A stretch of 64,000 nucleotides of DNA from Colius striatus (lineage: Eukaryota; Chordata; Aves; Coliiformes; Coliidae): positions 19,321,548-19,385,547 of the forward strand of contig NC_084772.1 of the NCBI RefSeq assembly GCF_028858725.1, written 5' to 3'. The position numbers and the translations under genes were made by a program. The number at the start of each line of letters is the position of its first letter. Position 1 is the stretch's first letter. Below, in pieces: positions 12,001 to 23,500 of this stretch. Under the pieces are notes generated by a model. It was not told the origin of the DNA. It saw only the letters and a list, made by a program, of their open reading frames with translations, and ran no database searches.

Positions 12001-15000
12001 TTGGGGTAGGCTGGAGGAGAGATGTTCACACAGCTGGGGGTGGTCTTTGGAAAATAGACTAAAGCAGAGTCTCCTACTGTCCAGCCAAAGTGTTTGAGTT
12101 GTCTCATGGCCTGACACAGACCTTCACAGCAACAGCCTGGCAGCCACAGACAAGCAAAAGTCCAGGGTTCAAGCTGTGTTTGCAGCATAATCCCGAGACC
12201 TTGAACAAAAAGGCACATGTGTTCTTCCTTTGAGAGTGGCAATTGCTGTCCCCAAACAGAAGCCTGATAACTTGAGTCTGCAATTCCTTCAGGTTTTTTG
12301 CTAGTACAAAGTTCAGTAAAGAGTTTAAGAAGAAAAAGCCTCCACTCCTGGATATGTGACATGAGGGTCTGATGTGCAGTGCACATCTGAGAGTAGAGCA
12401 GTGACAGTAATGAAACCTGCACAAGGCACAGTGGGTGCAGCAGCAGCTCCTGGCTCAGGGAGCCCTCATTGCCCAGGAGCTCAGCACCTCGGTCTGCCCC
12501 TCTTCCTCCAAGGGCAGCCCACAGAGCCTTGCTGGAGGTTTGCAAAGAGATGGTTCCTAACACAGTCTTTTTGAACTGCTACTTCCATTAAAAGAGGCAA
12601 TTTCAGTTTCTTTTCCCTTTGTCCTCAATCGCTCTTGTTCCCTGAGGAGCTTTGCAGAATCAGTAATGGGCTGGCCATGAAAAAGGTTATGGATGGGGGC
12701 AAGAAAAATACAATCCTGCTACCAACAACCCCCTCCAGCCCTCCTAACTTGTCATTGCACATGGCAGGATATCCACCACAGGCAAATGGCTTCCAACCTG
12801 GTACAAAAGCCCCTCTTGGTCTCAGAGCCACATGAATTAGCACACAATGACAACGGCCTGCTCTGTAATTGAATGCTCTGGAGGGGAGCAGCACTGGAGG
12901 GAAGTAGTACATAGCACATGCCCAAGGTGCTTTTAATAAGGATGGTTGTTAAAGCAAACGTGAGCCACACAGGAGGCACTGCAATAGATGGTGCAGAAAG
13001 GAGAACAGAGCATGCTGTGACAGAGGAGCTTGGTGACACTTTGCATGCTGAGGCTTTCAATTCCAGCTCCTACTGTCACCTTCAACCAGTAAATTCTGCC
13101 GAGCTCCTACCAGAAGCAGCTGCAGTTCTTTGTGGCTTTCAGGGCAGTGTTTTTCACAAAACAGGAATTCAAAACAAGGAAGGAAGTTTATTCTGATGAC
13201 AGTCACTTTAATCTTTTAATCACATTTTCCAAAGCTATTTGCATTGATAGTAGCTCTTCTCCCTTCTAGCAAAATCCCTCTGGAGATGAGGCATGGACAA
13301 GGAGAGACATAGCAAAAGGAAGGAATAATATTATCAGCTCCTCCAAGCCCTTCCTACTCTTTTTAATTGACTTTGTTTCAGCAGAAATATTCCATCCTGT
13401 TCTTCTTCCTAGTAACATTTGGCACCTCTGTTTCAGATGGGAAGGAAAGCTCTAACTTCACTGCTGGCACCAGCCTTGTTTTCTGACTACATCTAATGGT
13501 CCAGGCGAAGGGATCCTGCACAGATGGAGGCACCATAACTGCTGCACTGTAACTCGTGGGTGGAGGAAGATCCTTTCTAGCTCTTAGCCAAGAATTCAGT
13601 ACCTGCATTTCCCAAGTTCCTGAAACCTCCAACAACTGCACTCCAGAGGTAGGTTTGAGGACAATCTCTTGCCCCTGGTCTGTCAAGGAGCAGCCCATAT
13701 GACAGGCACAGGAAGGAAGAGGGAAAGAAGGGAGAGGGAAAGAGAGCAATGAAGTAGATATGAGGGATTTAGCTCCACCTTAAAGGCTAACAATAGGCCA
13801 GGGTCTACCCCACAGATGCCCTTTATTTAACTCTTCCCTTACTGTGCTTATGACTAAAATGTGCAGAAATTCTTCTTTGCTGTAAAAATGCTTCAGTATT
13901 TGGGCCAGTTTGGCACTTTACCGGTATGAAATGAGGTTTCCTTGAACTCTGTTTTGATACCCCATTTATAAATAAGGGTTTGGCACATGCAAATGATGGC
14001 AGGAAAACAAAACTGGCCATATTCCAGAGTGCAATATGTGCCTCCATTAGTTCTTACACACACTCTACCCAGCCCAACCAGTGCCTATTCTCTGCCAAAT
14101 CTCCTCTGCTTGCTTAGCCACTTAAGAAAAGCATCCCCTTTGCTACAGAAGGAAAGGTGGGAACTGTTCCTGAGAGGGTACCACTTCATATAAAACCTTA
14201 AAAATCAGCTCAGGCAAAATGAGACATGGATTCCTCAAAAATAGTGGAAATAAATGGGGAAGGTTCCTCTGCAAGTCTCAGATGTCTGGAGCTTCTGGAG
14301 ATGCTCAGTCATCTTGGCCACAAGAGAACATGAAAGAGAACATGGCACTCAGATACTGAAGCTGTTGACCTCCCAAGAGAACTACTGACCCTTTAGATAA
14401 ACTTCAGAAGTGCTGAGCCCAGGGCTTCCCTGTGAGCCAGCCAGTTGTTGTTACCCTTATGTTGCCCATTACAAAGAGTTGAGAGGAAGGAGCTCTTGCA
14501 GTACAGGGTATCACCTCTTCTGCCATCAACTACAAGAGGAGCCTTTTGGGTTCTGAGAATTTTCCCTGAGAAGGCCTCAAGAGCATCTGGAAACGAGTAA
14601 CTGTGTTAAACCCTGTCAGACCCCACTGCAAATGTAGCAGAGCAGTCTAACACTGTCTAGTAGCTGCTTCCGAGGACCAAAACATCTTTCTCCTATAATA
14701 TTTACTGACTGATCAGCCCAGTCTTGCCCTCATTTAAGCTACTGGAAGTTCTCCCCTTCCAGCTCAGTAAAATACAGCCAATACAGATCTCTTGACAGAT
14801 CAATTTGGTCAGGCACTGGCATTTCAGTAGCATGTGGGACTGACTATAGTGGGACTGACCCACCCTGAGAAGGGAGAGACCACTCAAGAGACAGTTCCTT
14901 TGCCGTACAGACAGAGAGATATAAACACACAGGTTAATCCTAATCCTTGATGGTGGTGGGGGTGAATGAGGAAGACTTTGTTACAGTCCACTCTTAGTTA

Positions 15001-16219
15001 AAACACTTTGTATCTCACGTCACACGGTGACATTGTTAAATAGCAGCCAAGAAAGGAAGAAAAGCTCCACAATTCCCCCTTAGAACTCCTCTTTGAGCAA
15101 AATCAAAACCTGCTTTTGTAACTAGAACAGACGAAGTTAAACATTCCTCAAGTTATTTTCATTTTCCTCCGCCTTTGTTCCTCCTGTCAATGTTCTACAA
15201 CCGACAGTTCAACAATCAGCTGCCACGTTTCAACCTTAGAGCCGCAACTGTTGCGGTCCTGCAACGCCACACAGACGGTGGTTTGCAGAGCTGTATTGTT
15301 CAAGCCGATCTCCGGCACCACCGCCCTCCCCTTGGCTCCCACGTTCTTACCAAACCTTCCAGCTCCAGTTACTTTAGTGCCGTGTACACCGCTTACAGAA
15401 GAATTTGAAGGCAAAACAATGATCTGTGTGATGGCATCTTTTAGCCACACAAAGTGAGTCTATTTTACTGTCGTTGCGTTGATGCTGCAGTGCTAAGCAA
15501 GGAGAGCGTTGCTCATCCAGCGTTTTATCTTTGCTGGTAACCGAGAAGCAATGAAAAAATCATGCAAAAGGAGGGGAAAGCCCAAAGCACCTTAAGTCTA
15601 CGGGTGAGACAAAGGACCGGCTGGACTGTGGACTTCAGCGAGTTTGCGCTCTGTGGCGGCTGGAAACCCGGGCTGGCAGGGCAGGGCGGGCACGGGGAAG
15701 GGCAGCGCTAATTCCAGCTCACCCAAGTTTTCTCCCATCCCTTTTCCCCCTTGCACTGGGCAGCGACAAACACGGCGCGGGGCCAAAGCAATCAAGAGCG
15801 AGCTTACCTGTGCACTTCCTTTTAAAGGTTTCATAGTCTACCCCTTGGTCTCCGGGGACGATCGTAGAGCCATTGTATTTAAAAGTGACCCTTTGGGAAG
15901 GGGGAAAAGAGAAGGGGAAGGATACAGTTAGAAGTCACCTCTTGAGATGGGGGAGAGGGAAAGCGGATAATATATTTTAGGAAGGGAAAAGAGGGGATGG
16001 GGAAGAATGCACCGTAGAAGGGCATCCTTTAGGAAGGGGGGGCAGAGGAGAAGGGGCGTAAGGCCCTCAAAAAGAGTCACCCTTTCGGGAGCGGGGAGAG
16101 AAGAAAGGGAACGGCAGAGCACCGGTGCCGGGGACCACCTACCAGTTCACCTCGGTGGCATCGTCCCTGACGAGGTTGTACGCCTCCCTGCACGCCTCCT
16201 TGTCGATTTTGGTGGCCAT
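5892..16219 (-). CDS. COTL1: Coactosin-like protein COTL1 (3' end missing, outside window)
   Basis: Small ADF-homology protein that binds F-actin in the cytoplasm; the human protein also binds 5-lipoxygenase (known for the family). Three exons on the minus strand splice with GT-AG sites and compatible phases: 16219-16143, 15890-15808, 6049-5892. They encode 106 residues starting MATKIDKEACREAYNLVRDD and ending LVKEVVQ, nearly identical to residues 1-106 of the 142-residue human protein. The lysine at position 75 (in KRVKF), known as important for F-actin binding, is present; residue 74 is Val where human has Ser. The C-terminal exon (about 36 residues, including the lysine linked to 5-lipoxygenase binding) was looked for in 1-5891 and not found, so it should lie left of the window. 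The start is fixed by homology; a longer reading frame running upstream through the CpG island is fortuitous. The gene is divergent from KLHL36. Confidence 0.97.
6050..15807 (-). other. COTL1: COTL1 intron 2
   Basis: About 9.8 kb. No further coactosin-like exon and no RNA gene recognised. It contains one possible decayed CR1 fragment (about 7930-7985) and a 200-codon minus-strand open frame (11961-12563) with no ATG at its beginning and no recognised homology. Otherwise I see only unique-looking intronic sequence. Confidence 0.65.
7930..7985 (-). mobile_element. Possible decayed CR1 LINE 3' fragment
   Basis: The stretch GCTGGAAGGCACTG..GTCATCAAGTCC resembles the reverse complement of the CR1 3' end (general pattern GGTTGGAAGGGACC..GTCATCTAGTCC). 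The terminal ATTCTATG-type octamers are not present beside it and the match is short, so this is tentative. Confidence 0.3.
15808..15890 (-). CDS. COTL1: COTL1 coding exon 2
   Basis: 83 bp. It completes Trp26 and encodes residues 27-53 (VTFKYNGSTIVPGDQG onward to KRKCT) plus one base. The acceptor is AAAG before GGTCAC and the donor is GTAAGC. Intron 1 is only 252 bp, pyrimidine-rich on this strand and internally repetitive (see the repeat entry at 15885-16090). Confidence 0.96.
15885..16090. repeat. Imperfect repeats of an acceptor-like G-rich/pyrimidine-rich unit in COTL1 intron 1
   Basis: On the plus strand the pattern GTGACCCTTT..GGGAAGGGGG-like recurs near 15885, 15933 (GTCACCTCTT), 16021 (GCATCCTTTAGGAAGGGGGG) and 16075 (GTCACCCTTTCGGGAGCGGGG). 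On the COTL1 strand each copy is a pyrimidine tract followed by AAAG or AGAG and then GGTGAC, GATGCC or GGTCAC. The copy nearest exon 2 is the real acceptor. Spacing is irregular (about 48, 88 and 54 bp), so this looks like old, diverged local duplication. Confidence 0.5.
16143..16219 (-). CDS. COTL1: COTL1 coding exon 1
   Basis: The ATG is the reverse complement of CAT at 16217-16219. The exon encodes residues 1-25 plus two bases of Trp26 and ends at a GTAGGT donor (reading 16142 downward). The start context has C at -3, which is not an optimal Kozak match, but the encoded N-terminus matches coactosin-like proteins directly. Confidence 0.96.
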
Positions 16220-16900
16220 GAGGGCGACCGTACGGGGGGAAGGGGGAAGGGGTTGGGGGGGGAAGCGGCCGGAGCTGTGACCCGCCGCCGCCGCTGCCGC
16301 GCGCTGCCGCCCGCCCCGCGCGCTGCCCGCCGCTGCCCCGCGCGCGCCCCGCCCGCCCGCCAATGGCCGCGCGGCGCGCGCCGGGCCGGCCCCCGCGCGG
16401 GGGGGCGCGACGGCCGCGGGGGATGCGCGGATGGGGGCGGGGGGGTGCGGGACGGGACCGGGAGGGGGGTGCAGCACCTGTGGGGAGGATGCGGCGCCGG
16501 GGCGGGGTGAGGGGCGCGGAGCGGAACGCGGCGGAGCGGCCGCCGCCCCGCTGCGCCTTTGATGGCGGCTCCTTTTCCATCCCCCCGGTGTTTCCGCGGC
16601 CCGTGACGGGCGGGAGGAGGAAGGAGGGAGAAGCGATGCGCAAGATGGAGCGGCCGCTGCCTGTGCGGCGGGGCCGGGAGCCGGGCCGGGCGCACGGGAG
16701 GTAGCGGAGCCCGAGGACGGAGAGCGGGCAGGTGAGGGGCCGGGGGCGGACGCGGGGCTGGCGGGCGGAATGCGGGGGTGCAGCGCCCGGGACTTGTCAG
16801 GCTGCCGGCCGGGAGCATCGCCCCGCAGCGCGGCGGGAGCCGCGACCCTGCCCGGGCCGTGCGGGACGGCGCAGGGCTCTGCGGGACTGACTCTGGTCTC
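16220..16900 (-). promoter_or_regulatory. COTL1: CpG-island promoter of COTL1
   Basis: Extremely GC- and CpG-rich DNA (densest at 16260-16560) directly upstream of the COTL1 ATG. It includes an inverted CCAAT box (CCAAT on the plus strand at 16360-16364, about 140 bp upstream of the ATG) beside GC boxes of CCCCGCCC type at 16347-16355. No TATA box is visible near the start. The exact transcription start cannot be read from sequence. Many long open frames cross this block on both strands because GC-rich DNA has few stop codons; none resembles a protein. Confidence 0.8.
16234..16262 (+). other. G-quadruplex-type G tract beside COTL1 start codon
   Basis: Four G runs (6, 5, 4 and 8 bases) separated by 2-base loops on the plus strand, i.e. 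the COTL1 template strand, 15 bp upstream of the ATG. The COTL1 transcript would carry the complementary C-rich tract in its leader. The motif is seen directly; folding is inference. Confidence 0.7.
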
Positions 16901-16940
16901 ACCGCTGCTTCAGGTGTGCGAGCAGGGGCCGGGGCAGGGC

Positions 16941-17047
16941 CATGTGTGAGTGTGTGAGTGTGTGAGTGTGAGCTGTACTTGTGAGCTGTGTGAGCCGTGT
17001 GTGAGTTGTGTGTGAGTGTGAGCTGTGTGTGTGTGTGAGCTGTGTGC
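16941..17047 (+). repeat. Degenerate (TGTGAG/TG)n simple repeat
   Basis: About 107 bp of TGTGAG and TG units (GTGTGAGTGTGTGAGTGTG-like), interrupted by GAGCTGT variants. It lies about 0.7 kb upstream of the COTL1 ATG. The reverse strand reads as an SHTHTHT-type polypeptide, which is a by-product of the repeat. Confidence 0.8.
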
Positions 17048-19569
17048 CTCAGTCGTTGCGGATGGAGAGATCTCCCCCTGCCGGGCTGCGCTCCCGGCCC
17101 CGCAGAGCCCAAATGGAAAAGCCAACCCGAGATCCGCTCAGGAGAGATGCCGGCTTTTAGGCAAAAAGAGAAGGATTGTCTGTAAGATAGCACTTCAGTC
17201 CTACGCCCACAGAAACAGACCCTTTGCTTTGCAGAACTCGGCTTGATATGTCACCAGGACTGGAGTTTTATAAAGCAGTCCCTGTATGTGTTAGGGGGTT
17301 TCTACCCTAACCCTGGGGGGCTGCATAGTACAATTTTAATAAAAGCTACATTCCATGATATAAAGTATCACTTTTCGGTTCTTTTAAGTTTTGCTGTGGG
17401 ATGTTAATGATTTATTACCTGTCAATATGTCGTACATATGAAGTCTGGACAGTAAGAAAACGCTGTACCATGCAGTTAGGCAGTGTTTCCAGACATCTCA
17501 AGGAACAAGATCGCCAGAGCATGTGCTAATTGTAAGACACATCATTTACTGCCATACAACATGAAGCCCTAATCCTGCACAGAGCTTCTTCCAGACACAG
17601 TCTTGAATGACGTGAGGTTCCCTGTAGCATCAGCGCCCGCCACATGAGCGTGTTGCTGCTGCAGTGCATCTCTGGGATGTAGATGAGGTCATAGGGAAGA
17701 CAGAAATATTTCTGGAGTCAGTACAAGTGTAGGACACAGCATCTGGGTGAAGCACAGTGTCTGTAGACTGCAGGCTCTAGATGATAATGTAATCACATAT
17801 TCATAGGTCTCAATTTCTATTGATTTCTTTTTCTTTTTTAAAAGCCTCTGTGCTGACCATTATCTGCTCATAAACATACTTCATTTCATAGTCTGCATTT
17901 ACCATCCTTTGGCACTACATTGCTGTTGTTTATACCTGCAACAACTGCCAGTTGGGTCGTCCTTGTCTCCTTATGCTGCTTCTCAGCTCCCAGTGTTTCC
18001 TAGGGCAGAAGTAAACATCAGTTCCCTTAGAAGGACAAAACCTCAACTTGTTTCAGTGTCTGCAGCCCAGAGGCTGGACCCTGTGAATTAGACTCATCAG
18101 GAACTTCATGCCTCACACTTTTAAGTGCTAGATTCAGACCTCAGAAATGCATTTATTCCTCCTGTGATGAACCTCTTTGCTTCTTTTCTTTGTCTGTGAC
18201 ACATTTTCATGGATGTTTTTCTTTTAATGCATGGAGAAACAAATACTGTGCTCAGTTTCATCAGGGTATAGCTGGGGAGAGGAAAATATCTGCTTCTTTG
18301 GCTTCGGTGAGCTCTGATTTGCTTTTCCATATGAGAGTTTTGAGACCTCCACCATCTGCACATGGTTCTCTCCTTGCTGAGCAGGAAGATGTCACTGGCC
18401 TAGCAGGAGCATCTGTCCATCTCACAGGACTCCTCAGAGAGGAAGCACAGCCACCAGTGAAAGTGAAAGGACTTAAAAGAGGACTTATGGACTTCCTCCT
18501 AAAATGTCTCCAGCAAGTACAAAGTCTTGTATCGCGGCACTGCTCCTCAGCTGCTTGGACTGTACTATTGAAGTTCAAGAAGGGCATCAGAATGGGTACA
18601 GGGTACTAAGCAAAAAGGAGGGCTCTGCAGAGCCCCGGGAGGGCTCCTGATCTAAAATATATCACTGCTGCCTTGTTCCTGTGGCTGTTTGCCATCATAC
18701 CTTCTTGCTTCTTTTCTGATCTTTCTCTCTGGCTGTCCCCAGTCATTTATTCTCCACGTCTTTTCCATGCAGGAACAGAGAAAAGAATGGAAAATAACAG
18801 CTGCTTTCAGCAAGAGGCTGCTCTGAATTTACAGATCACAGCTAACATTAGGGTTGCCAGCAAAGTACGTTTTTTACTCAGTTCAGGAACTGAGGGTCTC
18901 TATCCGGGGTTCCCACGGCCACAAGGGCTATAGGAGAGACCAAAGCAAAACTGCTTCTCATCTTCAGATCTGATAATCAGCTAGGTTAGTAGGAACCCAT
19001 CATCACCTCTGTTTTCTCTGAGGTGGCTGAAGAACAGACAGGGAGGCTGGATGCTGCCAGTGCCAGAGCTGTGACCTGCAGTAGCGGGCTGGGTGACAGC
19101 TGGGGCAGGGGAAGGTGCTGACATCCCAGGCAGCCCTGGCACACTCCCCTCCTCGAACACATCATCTCCTGCTGGCGACAACTGCCTCATCACCCTGTGG
19201 GACATGTGTCCCAGCTGAGCTGTCCTCGCTGAGAGCAGATGGAGTCTGGAGCACACGCAATCTTGCCACTTCTGCTGCCCTGACCCCCGGCAGATACCCA
19301 GGAGGGCAGGATTAACAAAGGCTCTTCTTACAGTGTTTTAGCAAAGACCGTTGTGCTGAAGTGGACACGGTGGGGTCCCTCTACCAAGTCTTTGCTCTTA
19401 CTTCACCTCTGAAGGAGGTGTGCTGTCAGCCCCCCTGCTCACCAAGATGGTTTTTATTAACTCTTGAGCTTCCTGGGCCCTAATCAATGAGGAAGAGCCC
19501 CTGAGCAGTGCCTGCTGCTGAAGGGGTGCCAGTGGCAGGCTTGGCATTTCTGAGGTCAGGCAGTTTCGT
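17048..19569. other. Spacer between divergent COTL1 and KLHL36 promoters
   Basis: No gene recognised. Open frames reach at most about 140 codons and look random. A short inverted telomere-like motif lies at 17290-17313. The distance between the two CpG promoter blocks is about 2.7 kb, so they are divergent neighbours rather than one compact bidirectional promoter. Confidence 0.6.
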
Positions 19570-20300
19570 GTCAAGCTGAGCCAGATGAGACGGGGCTTCT
19601 CGCCGTACCCACAGGCGCTGTGCACCGCGCGCCACCCACCGCTTCACCGGGCAACGCCGGAGCATCCCGCTGCCGCCCGCACCCCGCGCTGCCCCGCGGC
19701 TGCCGGACACGGCCAACCCCGGCCCGGCCGGCCGCCGGGAACGGCCCCGACCCCCCGAGGGTCCCCCGCGCAGCGAGCCCACGGGCGGGCGCGGGCAGCC
19801 ATTTGCCTCCGCTCGGCCCTGCCCCACGGCACCTCCCCCGGCCCGGCGCTACGCGGGTTCTCGCCCCGCCTCGGTCCCTCCCCGCCGCCGCAGCCGGCAT
19901 TTCCTGGGCCGGCCCTGCCCGCCGCGGCCCTCCGGCGAGCCCGCCCGCCCGGCCCCGCTCCGCGCCGACCCCCGCTCGGCTCCGCGGGGCCGCTACGGGC
20001 CGGCCGGGAGGCGCGGGCGCCGCGACGCCCCTTCGCGGGCTCCGCCGCCGCGGCTACTGCTCCTTGGTGCTCCTTTGCTTCCCCCACAGCCTCTTTTTGC
20101 TTATGAACTTGTGAAATAAAGGCCGCGTGAAGCGGCGCCGATGTAGCTGCGGGCGGAGGATGCGCCGGCCCGGCCCTGCTCGGCACGGGCGGGGGTCGCG
20201 GCACGGAGCGCGGCCCCTCCGGCAATGACACGGGAGCGGCTTCACCCGCGGCTGCGGTAGCGAGAACTGGCAGTAAGTGACTTAGCAGTAATACCCGCGG
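19570..20300 (+). promoter_or_regulatory. KLHL36: CpG-island promoter and probable noncoding first exon of KLHL36
   Basis: GC- and CpG-rich block ending about 240 bp upstream of the first coding exon. The first coding exon begins at an acceptor (TTCTAG, 20511-20515), so a noncoding exon must lie upstream. A strong donor, GCA before GTAAGT, occurs at 20273 inside the block; using it would give a 243-bp intron (20273-20515). The donor is seen directly, its use is inference. No TATA box is evident. Confidence 0.7.
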
Positions 20301-20515
20301 GAGCCTCCCCTGCAGCCCGGCATACACCCGACTTGTTGACACAACCAAGCATTACCAGCATCAAGACACGCGTTTTGTTTTGACCCTGACATCTTCAGCC
20401 CGCAGGTTACCACGTGCGGGTCTTCTTGATGGTGATATTTATTCCGCGCATTCTGGGTTTTAGGAGCCTGAAAGGATCGGCGTGCTGCTAACATCTTGCT
20501 TTGCTTTTGTTCTAG

Positions 20516-20597
20516 AGGGACTGCGGATCAGGCTGTCATGGAGGGAACCCGGCAAACCAGGATCTGTCGTCCACACAAGATAAGTGAATCCTCAAAG
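20516..20597 (+). CDS. KLHL36: KLHL36 first coding exon (CDS 20538-20597)
   Basis: Acceptor TTCTAG ends at 20515. 22 bp of 5' UTR precede the ATG at 20538, which has C-G around it only partly matching Kozak (G at +4). It encodes residues 1-20 and ends in AAAG before donor GTTTGT, phase 0. Confidence 0.93.
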
Positions 20598-23500
20598 GTT
20601 TGTACGTTTTGTGTTGCTTACCCAAAACGCCAAGTTACAGAAATAACGAGAAGGGGGATAAAGTCTCTGGGCTGTTGTGGAGGAATGTGAATGTTCTGAG
20701 CTTTTACAAGGAGGTATGAACGGTGCTCTACCTGCTCAAATGGTTTTTGTTAGAAGAAGTTGCTGCCTGGTGGTTTTAAAGATAAAAAGCTGCTGCATCA
20801 GCAGCGAACGGGCATCTGCTTGTCCTGACTCACAACTTGAAACCCACATCATCAAGCACAGTGTTTTCTCTACAACCAAGAATTCAGTCATTAAATGGGA
20901 CGTGTTTACTGGGGGATGTTTTTGTACCGATGCATCTCATACAGTCCAAGCTAGTAACAGGAGCAAAGCTGGGATTGCCCTTTAGATTCAGCCTTTTGTT
21001 TTGTATAGGACATGAGTCCAGATTTATAAGACATTACTATTAGCTGTAACTATTATGTTCACTTTGTTTCATGCCAGTGAAAACTGCTTTTCTGTTCCAG
21101 TGCGAGCAGCAGGTTACAGATGCTGCAGAGCAAGTACCTTGTATGACCAACAACAGCTAGAAGGGAAAAACTTCTCAGTGCCTGTTACCTGCCTTGGCAA
21201 AGTTGAAGGAGACAGATCTCATTTTCTTGTGCATCACTGAGTCGTGGTACTGCATTAACAACCTGAGAGAAATTAGATCTTTGAATCCAAAAGAAGTTAA
21301 AATGCTGCTCTAATACAATTGATTAAAGATAATGGGGCTCAATTTTGAATGCACTCCTACCAATATACTCTCTCCCTAAGTGCTGGTCCTGTCTACCATT
21401 TAAATGGTCGAGTCTGAACGTAATACTAATTCATCACATTAAAAATTAATTAACTTGACAGCATTGTTTTATTTTCCTGCTTAGGCAGCAGCTGTCACTA
21501 TCAGTTAAACTCAGAATTACTGGGTAATGCTAAAGCTGTTCTGCAGAATATAAATAGCTTGAGAAAGATGTTCGTGTTTAGTGTAAAATTAGCCTTGGTT
21601 TTGAAACGTGCAGCTATCAGCTTCTGTTACTCACTCCCTCAACAAATTAGCTTCCTGAGTGGCTGCAGCATGTGAATACGTTCTGTGTCCATCCCCTGCC
21701 ATACGTCATGATTTCACGCTTGATTTCTGGAGGAGCAGCAGTTCGACATGGCAACAAGCATTTCAGGAGCACGCGTTGTCAGGCGTGCTGGCGGTCAGGA
21801 TTATGCTGCTGGCTCGACAGGCAGCTGAGTAAATAGGGATCTCTGGCAAATCTTATACCCAGGCCTAATCTTGTTATGCATGATGGGGATATCGGAGAAT
21901 GTTAGAAATGATAAGCCAATTTGCAGAGACGAGAGGGAATATGGTTTTGGTTTAATCCAGTAATTCTCCCGTGAGTCAGGTTCAGAAGAGGGTGCTGTAA
22001 GATGTTACTTTCTGCTCATCCACTGTTCCTTATGGTAGCTGCCACAAATGTGTGGTTTGTCCTTTGCCATATTTACTCATTACCCCACCTCTGCTTGGGT
22101 TCCTGTGTGACATCAGCACTTCTCAACCTCAGGAAAGTGAAGATAAAGAACTTCACGGTCCTTTAGCCCCATGTTTTTTTCTGTTACAGATCTCTGGCAG
22201 TTTTATTCCTCAGTGGAAGTTACTTTGTTGTCTATGCCATAGATCCCTTTTTAATTTCAGAGATATGATGAGGCAATGAGTATAAGGCAGAATCATCAAA
22301 GAGCTTTGTCCCAGATAACTTGTAATAATTGAAGCCTCTTTGCTTAGGTTGGTTTAACTCTGTATACTTGCACTGACAAAGTTACTCCAACAAAAGGCTG
22401 TTTGGCAGCTCAGTCCCCATTGTTTAGAAAAGAGCATAAGCAAAACTAAAGAGAAGAAACTTGGCTGTCGAATTAAAACCTTTCCCATCCTTTCCCCATG
22501 ATTTAACCACCCCGTTAATGGCTTAGCCAGACAGCAACAAACACATACTTTCTGTTTGGGAAACCAGGAAGGCCACAGCTAGTTGGGATGTTGAGGAGAG
22601 TGAAGGAAAGGTTGAATGCTTGAGAGGCTTGAAGAGACCTCGGGCCATCTGTGTGACTGTTTTTAGTGTAGGTTTGTACTGAGACACCTTTGCAGGCTGT
22701 GACTTCTGGGGCTGCAGTCTGAGGGTGTAGAACTAGGCAAGACCCACGGTCCTACAGCCAGAGCTGCTAGGAGCTGGTTTAGGCACGAGACACAGATGTG
22801 CTTCCTTTCCACCTCCTTTCATTTCTCTTACATGTTCTTACAGGCTCTGCAACTCTGCCTGGTTTGGATTTGGTAATTAAAGTTGTGTATTTGCATTTCA
22901 CCTGGCTTTTATTTAGAGAGATCACGAGGTAACTGACTATGCCATCAAGCATTCCATTCCTCCAGATGGATGGTCCTAAAAGCTGCATCATTTGACATCC
23001 TGGGGTGACCATCCCCTTAAGTATGTGTCCTGCATGACGCTCAAGGGGTAACAAAATGTTCCCATTTTGGTTCTTAAGACTGATAACACAAGTCTGTGAG
23101 AGAGAGGCAAATGCTGGTTGCTTCAAAAGCTCCATACAGAGCTGGTGGAAGAATGTCTGGACCAGAGGGATCCCAGAAGGGCACTTCATGGTCATGTTCC
23201 GAGGGCATTTCCCCTTTCTTTAAAAGAGAATGTTTAGTCATATTTGTTGAAACAAAGACTACCTTGGCTTCTGGAAGCAAGTAGGAGCCTTGTGGGAATA
23301 AGTTATCCATGTGTGGCTTTGCACATAAATAAACAGCTGTTATTTTTGAATGCAGTGTGTGTGCCTGGAATGATATGGAAAGAAAGAGAGGGATTTTACC
23401 CTAATGAGCTTAGAAATGCAGAGTTCTGAAACGATTTAGGATGGGGGTAGCTGTCAAACAAGCACCAACCCAAACAATGCACAGGCTGAAGGAAAATTTG

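Noticed and set aside
16139-16477. N-terminal extension of COTL1 upstream of MATKIDK
   Set aside because: The frame is open only because of GC-rich sequence; the known family start is the ATG at 16219 and the extension is Pro/Ala/Arg low complexity.
16147-17193. 348-codon minus-strand frame crossing COTL1 exon 1 and its promoter
   Set aside because: A different frame from COTL1 through CpG-rich DNA and a TG repeat; a Pro/Arg/His-rich product caused by lack of stops.
19571-20348. Several 100-234 codon frames on both strands in the KLHL36 CpG island
   Set aside because: Mutually overlapping Pro/Ala/Arg/Gly-rich frames expected in CpG islands; no homology.
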